Source of the DNA: an uncultured Micrococcus sp.
GTDB taxonomy: Bacteria; Actinomycetota; Actinomycetes; Actinomycetales; Micrococcaceae
Direction of reading: 5' to 3'
Assembly (NCBI GenBank): GCA_946222435.1
Contig: CAMIOJ010000135.1
Span: forward strand, 1-6,184
Length of the DNA stretch: 6,184 bases
In this document: positions 1 to 4,261 of the stretch, piece by piece
Numbering within the stretch: position 1 is the first letter of the stretch
Layout: each line of letters begins with the position of its first letter
Translations under genes and position numbers: made by a program
Notes under the pieces: generated by a model
Told to the model about the DNA's origin: nothing
The model's input: the letters and a program-made list of their open reading frames with translations, nothing else
Databases searched by the model: none

Positions 1-5
1 GCCCC

Positions 6-1283
6 ATGCAGTGCCCCCACTTCGACGCCGGCCGATGCCGCTCCTGCGCCCTGATGGGCGTGCCCTACGCGGACCAGCTGGCCCGGGCGGACGCGGAGGT
101 CCGCGGGCTGCTCGCGGCGCACACGCACGCGGACACGCGGTGGGAGGCGCCGTTCGCCTCGGCCGAGTCCGGCTTCCGGAACAAGGCCAAGCTCGTGGTC
201 ACCGGCACGGCCGCCGAGCCGCGGCTCGGCATCCTGGACCCGGGCCAGCATCCGAAGCACCATGACGGCACGGGGTACGACCTGCGCGACTGCGGCCTCT
301 ACGAGCCCGGCATGCAGACCGTGTCCAACGCCGTGGCGAGGTGCATCGCCCGTGCCGGCCTGACGCCCTACGACGTCTCCGCCCGCACCGGCGAGCTGAA
401 GAACGTGATCGTCACCCTCTCCCCGGACGCCGAGTGCATGGTGCGGTTCGTCCTGCGTTCCCAGACGCAGCTGGAGGCGTTGCGCGCCGACGTCCCCACG
501 CTGCGCGGCGAGCTGGCGGCGCAAGGCGTCCCGGCCGTCGTCGTGACGGCGAATCTGCTGCCGCGGCACGTGGCGCTGCCCGAGGGCGAGGAGGAGATCC
601 ACCTCGCCGGCGGGCAGACGCTGACGATGCGCGTCAACGGGATCGGGCTGCGGCTGCGCCCGCAGGGGTTCTTCCAGACCAACACCGCGGTGACCTCCGC
701 CCTCTACGCCGCCGCCGCGGCATGGGCGGACGACGCCGCCGCGGACCTCCCGATGGACGTGCACCGCGTCTGGGACCTGTACTGCGGGGTCGGCGGATTC
801 GCGTTCCACCTGGCGGGCGAGGACCGGCAGGTGTGGGGGCAGGAGGTATCCGTCGAGGCGATCGCCGCGGCACGCGTGACCGCCCGGGAGCTCGGACTGG
901 ACGACCGTGTGCGGTTCGACTCCGGCGACGCCACCCAGGCGCTGTCGTTCGGGAAACCGTCGCGTTCCGGGGCACGTTGGTTCGGGAAAGCGTCGAGTTC
1001 GGCGGCCGGCCCCGCGACTGCCGCCGCGGACGGCTCAGCCCCTCCGGCCGAGGCGCCCGACCTCGTGGTGGTGAACCCGCCCCGGCGCGGGATCGGCGCC
1101 GAGCTCACCGCCGCGCTCGAGGCCTCCGCGGTCCCGCTGGTGCTCTACTCGAGCTGCAACGCCAGGACCCTCGCGCAGGACCTGGAACGGATGCCGTCCT
1201 ACCGGCTCGCCCGCGCCCGGGTGTTCGACATGTTCCCGCAGACCGCCCACGCCGAGACGCTCGTGATGCTGCACCGGGGCTGA
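6..1283 (+). CDS. rlmC: 23S rRNA (uracil-747-C5)-methyltransferase, RlmC-like
   Basis: Predicted to methylate C5 of uracil 747 in 23S rRNA from S-adenosylmethionine, in the cytoplasm. The N-terminus (MQCPHFDAGRCRSC) closely follows E. coli RlmC and gives the iron-sulfur cysteines C3, C11 and C14, with C96 the likely fourth. Other landmarks are FRNKAK (57-62), RPQGFFQTN (218-226), the SAM-binding DLYCGVGGF (257-265), VNPPRRGIG (356-364), the nucleophile C384 in YSSCNA, and the general base E417 in TAHAE. At 425 aa it is about 50 residues longer than the E. coli enzyme (375 aa). Most of the excess lies at about 312-351, between the GDATQA segment and VVNPP, and contains a short direct repeat described separately. 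All catalytic motifs flank the insert and are intact. The ATG matches the family start, but only 5 nt of upstream sequence is visible, so its ribosome binding site and promoter are outside. Its 3' end overlaps the converging tetR frame. Confidence 0.94.
   Translation: MQCPHFDAGRCRSCALMGVPYADQLARADAEVRGLLAAHTHADTRWEAPFASAESGFRNKAKLVVTGTAAEPRLGILDPGQHPKHHDGTGYDLRDCGLYEPGMQTVSNAVARCIARAGLTPYDVSARTGELKNVIVTLSPDAECMVRFVLRSQTQLEALRADVPTLRGELAAQGVPAVVVTANLLPRHVALPEGEEEIHLAGGQTLTMRVNGIGLRLRPQGFFQTNTAVTSALYAAAAAWADDAAADLPMDVHRVWDLYCGVGGFAFHLAGEDRQVWGQEVSVEAIAAARVTARELGLDDRVRFDSGDATQALSFGKPSRSGARWFGKASSSAAGPATAAADGSAPPAEAPDLVVVNPPRRGIGAELTAALEASAVPLVLYSSCNARTLAQDLERMPSYRLARARVFDMFPQTAHAETLVMLHRG
947..1000 (+). 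repeat. 33-nt-period direct repeat inside rlmC
   Basis: Two 21-nt units, 947-967 and 980-1000, match at 19 of 21 positions by my count; both begin GTTCGGGAAA and end GTTC. The period of 33 nt keeps the rlmC frame, giving FGKPSRSGARW followed by FGKASSSAAG (residues 315-335). The 54-nt block is about 63% GC, lower than the surrounding gene. It falls in the part of RlmC that has no counterpart in the E. coli protein. It looks like a small in-frame repeat insertion rather than part of the enzyme fold. Confidence 0.7.
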
Positions 1284-2047
1284 GCGGACGGACGGACCGG
1301 CGCCCTGCGCCCTGCCGGCGTGAGGCGGCGCTCAGCCGTCGCCCGCCGGGCCGCCCGGGGCCTCACTGACACCACCGGCACCGCCTTCACCACCGGCCCC
1401 ACCGGCACCGCCCGCGCCGGTGTCCCGGGAGCCACCGCGGGACCGCCGCGGCGCAGGTCCCCCAACTCGAGCGGCACGGCGGGCGCCACCCGCTCCACCA
1501 GCTCCTCCGGCGAGACATCCTCCAGCACCGATGAGCGCAGGAGGTACTTGGCCTTGGCCACGCCGAGCAGATGGCTCATCGCGACGGCCAGCGAGGTCGT
1601 CTGCTCCGGCGTCAGCGCCCGGAGCTCGGGGGAGTCGAGGTCGCCCCCGGCCATCACGTGACGCATCACGGACCGGGCGTCCGGCTCGGTGCGCGCGGCC
1701 AGGGCCACCACCCGGATGGCGCCGGCGGTCTCCGGATCCTCCCAGAGCTGGAGGAAGTCGCGGGTGAGGACCTCACCGCGCAGCTTGGGTCGGACGGCGA
1801 GCGCGTCCGTCACCACGGTGCGCGCGAGCTCCGGCAGCGCCATGGAGGCCGCGAACAGGCCGAACTTGCTGCCGTAGTAGTGGGAGATCAGGGCGACGTC
1901 CACCCCTGCGTCGGCGGCGACGACGCGCAGCGGCGTGGCGTGCAGGCCGTGCTCGGCGAAGCGGCGGCGGGCCGCTGCCAGGATCCGGGCGCGGGCATCC
2001 TTGGCGCAGCGGCCCTGGGGATGCGGGCCGGAATGCTGCGTGTTCAT
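1199..2047 (-). CDS. TetR-family transcriptional regulator with abnormal C-terminal tail
   Basis: A 282-residue reading with a TetR-type DNA-binding domain at about 18-66: helix RILAAARRRFAEHG, then the helix-turn-helix ending in VDVALISHYYGSK. The ligand-binding half (about 75-195) contains LWEDPETAGAIRVV and LLGVAKAKYLLR, resembling the C-terminal domain of the TetR_C_17 type. The start at 2047 is chosen because GGAG (2053-2056) lies 5 nt upstream and because the helix-turn-helix then begins at a normal distance from the N-terminus. Upstream in-frame sequence has no TetR character. The recognisable domain ends near residue 195. The remaining about 85 residues are Pro/Val/Ala/Arg-rich, and the last 28 are antisense to the end of rlmC. 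TetR proteins are usually near 200 aa, so the tail suggests a lost stop or a frameshift. The ligand and target genes are unknown. It is a tandem paralogue of the next regulator, and autoregulation is plausible but no operator was seen. Confidence 0.85.
   Translation of the reverse strand: MNTQHSGPHPQGRCAKDARARILAAARRRFAEHGLHATPLRVVAADAGVDVALISHYYGSKFGLFAASMALPELARTVVTDALAVRPKLRGEVLTRDFLQLWEDPETAGAIRVVALAARTEPDARSVMRHVMAGGDLDSPELRALTPEQTTSLAVAMSHLLGVAKAKYLLRSSVLEDVSPEELVERVAPAVPLELGDLRRGGPAVAPGTPARAVPVGPVVKAVPVVSVRPRAARRATAERRLTPAGRRAPVRPSAQPRCSITSVSAWAVCGNMSNTRARASR
1297..1318. terminator. possible hairpin between convergent rlmC and tetR
   Basis: CCGGC (1297-1301) can pair with GCCGG (1314-1318). 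An alternative is GGCGC (1299-1303) with GCGCC (1307-1311). Both stems are only 5 bp and there is no T-run. The position, 13 nt after the rlmC stop, would suit a bidirectional terminator. In a sequence this GC-rich such pairings arise easily, so support is weak. Confidence 0.25.
1371..1412. repeat. 9-nt-based low-complexity tandem repeat in the tetR tail
   Basis: ACCGGC recurs at 1374, 1392 and 1401, spaced 18 and 9 nt apart. A 14-nt unit, CCACCGGCACCGCC, is exactly repeated at 1372-1385 and 1399-1412 (27-nt period). In the assigned minus-strand frame it encodes a VPV-rich stretch. In the -1 frame it encodes a Gly/Ala-rich tail that soon reaches a stop. The simple periodicity makes it prone to replication slippage. 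Confidence 0.65.
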
Positions 2048-2075
2048 GATCGCTCCACTGTCCCGGAGCCGGAAG

Positions 2076-2096
2076 GGGGGCTCGTCAAGAGCCCCC
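2076..2096 (-). other. 8-bp GC hairpin upstream of the distal tetR
   Basis: GGGGGCTC (2076-2083) pairs perfectly with GAGCCCCC (2089-2096) around a 5-nt loop. It lies 28 nt upstream of the 2047 start and about 90 nt after the preceding tetR stop. On the minus strand it is not followed by a T-run. It could be a terminator for the upstream regulator or a leader structure. A TTGACG on the minus strand (2088-2083) overlaps it and resembles a -35 box, but no convincing -10 follows at normal spacing. A second, weaker stem, ACGGAC/GTCCGT (2151-2156 with 2165-2170), follows the upstream tetR stop by 17 nt. Confidence 0.4.
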
Positions 2097-2186
2097 GGTC
2101 CCGCATGATTCCGCGGTTCACAGGCGGTCGCCGGTGGCCGGAACGCAGGGACGGACGCCTCTCGGTCCGTGCCGACGTCCCGCGGG

Positions 2187-2795
2187 TCAGGCCTCCTCGT
2201 CCGCCACGGACAAGCAGGCCTGGACCGCCCTGCCGGCACGGCGCACGACCTCCTCGAACGGCTGCTCCACCAGCGCCGGAGTCTTCATGATGTAGCGGGA
2301 GGAGGCCACGCCGAAGAGGGCAGCCATGGCCATGTGCACCCCGCGCCGCCGCCCTGCGGTGAAGCGGCCGAGCTCCTCGGGGGTGAGGTCTCCGGCCAGG
2401 ACGGTCTGCGCGTCCGCCAGGACCGCCTCGTCCGTGAGGGACGCGAGCACGACCGCGTTCATGGCGGCCGCGGACTCCTCGGACTCCCAGAGCCCCAGGT
2501 AGCCGCGGGCGAGCACGTCGCCCTCCTGACCCTCGGGCGCGCGCAGCGCGTCCTCGATGATCCTGCGGGCGGCGTCCGGCATCTGCATGGCCGCCTCGAA
2601 CAGGCCCTGCTTGTTGCCGAAGTAGTGGGCGATCAGCGCCACGTCCACGCCCACCTCCCCCGCGATGCCGCGGAGGGTGGCGCCGCGGAAGCCGTGCCGG
2701 GAGAACGCACGCCGGGCGGCGGCGAGGATCTGCCCGCGGTTGTCCGCCGAGCGGTGTGCGGGGCGCATCGTCCGGCAGTCAGGGCGGGCAGGCAT
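2187..2795 (-). CDS. TetR-family transcriptional regulator
   Basis: A 202-residue protein of normal TetR length. The DNA-binding domain spans about 19-68: QILAAARRAFSRHG, then a helix-turn-helix ending VDVALIAHYFGNK. The C-terminal half (about 75-195) has GLWESEESAAAMNAVVL and ALFGVASSRYIM, again like TetR_C_17-type ligand domains. It is a close paralogue of the regulator that follows 139 nt downstream; by my count 29 of 48 aligned positions are identical across the DNA-binding domain. Start choice is uncertain. Neither ATG at 2795 nor the in-frame ATG at 2768 has a Shine-Dalgarno sequence. I prefer 2795 because a TACACT hexamer lies 7 nt upstream, which would suit leaderless initiation. The gene follows the ArsA-like ATPase by 73 nt with no strong terminator between, so co-transcription is possible. 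Ligand and targets are unknown. Confidence 0.87.
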   Translation of the reverse strand: MPARPDCRTMRPAHRSADNRGQILAAARRAFSRHGFRGATLRGIAGEVGVDVALIAHYFGNKQGLFEAAMQMPDAARRIIEDALRAPEGQEGDVLARGYLGLWESEESAAAMNAVVLASLTDEAVLADAQTVLAGDLTPEELGRFTAGRRRGVHMAMAALFGVASSRYIMKTPALVEQPFEEVVRRAGRAVQACLSVADEEA

Positions 2796-2802
2796 GGAGG
2801 CC

Positions 2803-2808
2803 AGTGTA
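2803..2808 (-). promoter_or_regulatory. candidate -10 box for a leaderless tetR transcript
   Basis: On the minus strand TACACT is followed by 7 nt and then ATG (2795). A transcript starting at the usual distance from this hexamer would begin at or next to the start codon. The lack of any Shine-Dalgarno sequence fits a leaderless mRNA, which is common in actinobacteria. No good -35 match was found at 17-18 nt spacing (AGGATC or GAGGAT), so this is tentative. Confidence 0.3.
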
Positions 2809-2868
2809 GACAGCCGGTCGGGGCCGATCCTCATCACCCATTGAACGCGCAGGCCCCCGGCCCCTCCC

Positions 2869-3876
2869 TCACCCCAGCAGCCGGCCGATCGCCTGCACGG
2901 CCGCGGCACCGGTGGGCTCGCCGTCCACCCACGGCACCTGGACCAGGGGCACGTCCGGCACCTGCTGCACCAGCTCCTCCACGTGCCCCGCCTCGGCCGC
3001 GGCCCGCGCGGCCAGGGCCGCACCCGCGTCCTCGGGCGAGCGCCGGTTCACCACCAGGGCGGCCACCGCGATGCGGTCCTCGGCCAGGCGGCGGCACAGC
3101 TGCACGGTCTCCAGCACGGGCATCCGCTCGGCCGTGAGCACCGGCACGAACGCGCACCGGTCCGGGTCCGTCAGCAGGGCCTCCATGTCCGCGAAGACGC
3201 GGCGGCGCTCGGTGAGCACCTCCCGGATGCGCAGATCCCGCCGCTCCTGCGCCGTCCGCGGTCCCTCGAGTCCGCGCCTGCCGTCCAGGCCGCGCATCGC
3301 GTCCGCGTACTTCTCGGTCCGGTCCCGCCGTTCCAGCAGGCCGTCCGCCCAGGCGCCCATGAGGGTGGGCAGCTCGAGCAGCCGTGCGGTGTGGCCGGTG
3401 GGGGCCGTGTCGAACAGGACCCCGTCGAACCGCCCCTGTGCCTCGAGGGCGATCCGGGAGATCCGCTCCAGCAGCGCGGCCTCATGGGTGCCGGGCGAGG
3501 CCGCGGCGAGCCGGAAGTACCGGTCGACCTCCTTGTGCAGGTGCTCGGGCATCAGGCCGCGCACCGTGTCCTTCACGGCGTCCAGGTGGCGTGCCGCCAC
3601 CGCGTCCGGGTCCACCTCCACCCCGACGACGGCTCCCCCGCCCTGGGTGCTCAGCAGGTCCGTCTCCGTGTCCCCCACCTCGGCGTCCCACAGGTGGCCG
3701 AGGTTGTGCGCGGGGTCCGTGGAGACCACGAGCACGCGCCGCCCGGCGGCGGCGAGCGCCGCGGCGGTCGCGGAGGCGACCGTCGTCTTGCCGACGCCGC
3801 CCTTGCCGCCGAAGAAGACGACCCGACGGGAGGTCAGGTGCGTGCTCAGGTGCGGGTCCGTCGTCGTGACGCCCAT
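2869..3876 (-). CDS. ArsA/Get3-like P-loop ATPase, single domain
   Basis: A 335-residue soluble ATPase of the ArsA/Get3 branch of SIMIBI P-loop proteins. It shows the deviant Walker A GGKGGVGKTT (23-32, with signature K25 and catalytic K30), a switch I STDPAHNLG (52-60), a Get3-like SPGTHEA (127-133), a switch II FDTAPTGHT (155-163), and a C-terminal PWVDGEPTG. It has one ATPase domain, unlike the duplicated E. coli ArsA pump subunit. No CxxC pair of the Get3 dimer-bridging type is present, and no arsenic resistance gene is nearby, so an arsenite pump role is unlikely. The start at 3876 is supported by GAGGA (3883-3887) 6 nt upstream; the frame stays open further upstream only through the inverted repeat. 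It follows the CC-terminal small protein, whose likely partner it is. The energised process is unknown. Membrane protein handling, or metal or cofactor delivery to the CstA-type transporter or the small protein, is inference. Confidence 0.88.
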   Translation of the reverse strand: MGVTTTDPHLSTHLTSRRVVFFGGKGGVGKTTVASATAAALAAAGRRVLVVSTDPAHNLGHLWDAEVGDTETDLLSTQGGGAVVGVEVDPDAVAARHLDAVKDTVRGLMPEHLHKEVDRYFRLAAASPGTHEAALLERISRIALEAQGRFDGVLFDTAPTGHTARLLELPTLMGAWADGLLERRDRTEKYADAMRGLDGRRGLEGPRTAQERRDLRIREVLTERRRVFADMEALLTDPDRCAFVPVLTAERMPVLETVQLCRRLAEDRIAVAALVVNRRSPEDAGAALAARAAAEAGHVEELVQQVPDVPLVQVPWVDGEPTGAAAVQAIGRLLG

Positions 3877-3897
3877 CCGATGTCCTCTTCCTCTTCG

Positions 3898-3957
3898 CCG
3901 AGCCAGAGACTTCGGCCGGTTCACGGCCCCGCGAACCGGCCGAAGTCTCTGGCTCGG
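3898..3957 (-). repeat. perfect 25-bp inverted repeat (long hairpin)
   Basis: The arms 3898-3922 and 3933-3957 are fully complementary over 25 bp with a 10-nt loop (ACGGCCCCGC). The arm core is GAGACTTCGGCCGGTTC. It sits in the 106-nt gap between the CC-terminal small protein and the ArsA-like ATPase. On the minus strand it begins 25 nt after the former's stop and ends 21 nt before the latter's start. No T-run follows on the minus strand; the ATPase ribosome binding site lies only 10 nt beyond the stem. It may be a partial terminator or attenuator, an mRNA-processing or stability element, or a dispersed extragenic palindrome. The length and perfection are well beyond chance. Confidence 0.85.
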
Positions 3958-3982
3958 GGCGGGGCGGGGTGCCGACCCCCGC

Positions 3983-4246
3983 TCAGCAGCAGCCCATGGT
4001 GTCCAGCGGGGAACGCTCCATGCCCATCCGCCGGTGCCACTCATGGAACCGCTCGTAGACCACGGGCAGCAGCTCCACCGTGTAGTAGGTGGCCGGGTTG
4101 GGCACGCCGAGGGCGTCCGAGAAGACCATCATCATGAACAGGTCCTCCTCGTCCCGGCGGGCGCGCGCGAAGGTGCCCCGGTAGGGGCCGGCGTAGAACG
4201 CGTTCAGCCCCTCCGAGAGCGCCCTCAGGCGTTCGCCGATCCCCAT
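3983..4246 (-). CDS. small protein with terminal Cys-Cys (cory-CC-star-like)
   Basis: An 87-residue protein ending ERSPLDTMGCC, with C86 and C87 the last two residues and its only cysteines. This fits the actinobacterial family I know as cory-CC-star protein, named for a C-terminal Cys-Cys-stop and reported beside ArsA-like ATPases. The family assignment is from memory. It is rich in aromatic and charged residues (NAFYAGPYRGTF, RRDEEDLFMMM, ATYYTVELLPVVYERFHEWH). There is no signal peptide or clear membrane helix, so it is probably cytosolic or peripheral to the membrane. The start is well supported: GGGGAGG lies 5 nt upstream of ATG 4246. The gene begins 15 nt after the cstA stop, and its ribosome binding site fills that gap, suggesting co-transcription and perhaps translational coupling. 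E. coli CstA and BtsT are also followed by a small CC-ending protein (YbdD, YjiX), but this sequence does not visibly resemble those. The vicinal cysteines could bind metal or undergo redox chemistry; this is untested. Confidence 0.85.
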   Translation of the reverse strand: MGIGERLRALSEGLNAFYAGPYRGTFARARRDEEDLFMMMVFSDALGVPNPATYYTVELLPVVYERFHEWHRRMGMERSPLDTMGCC

Positions 4247-4261
4247 GCGCGCCTCCCCGGT

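Noticed and set aside
2048..2239. Upstream extension of the second tetR
   Set aside because: It would overlap the preceding tetR and adds no recognisable domain; ATG 2047 has GGAG at 5 nt.
2796..3023. Upstream extension of the first tetR into the ATPase gene
   Set aside because: The added residues are low-complexity, overlap the ATPase C-terminus, and are not part of a TetR domain.
2869..3876. Arsenite efflux ATPase arsA as part of an arsenic resistance operon
   Set aside because: There is a single ATPase domain, no ArsA metal-site cysteine pattern was recognised, and no arsB, arsD or arsR is in the window.
3877..4044. N-terminal extension of the ArsA-like ATPase by 56 residues
   Set aside because: It would be translated through the perfect inverted repeat and into the end of the small-protein gene. 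The ATG at 3876 has a good ribosome binding site and places the P-loop at the usual distance from the N-terminus.
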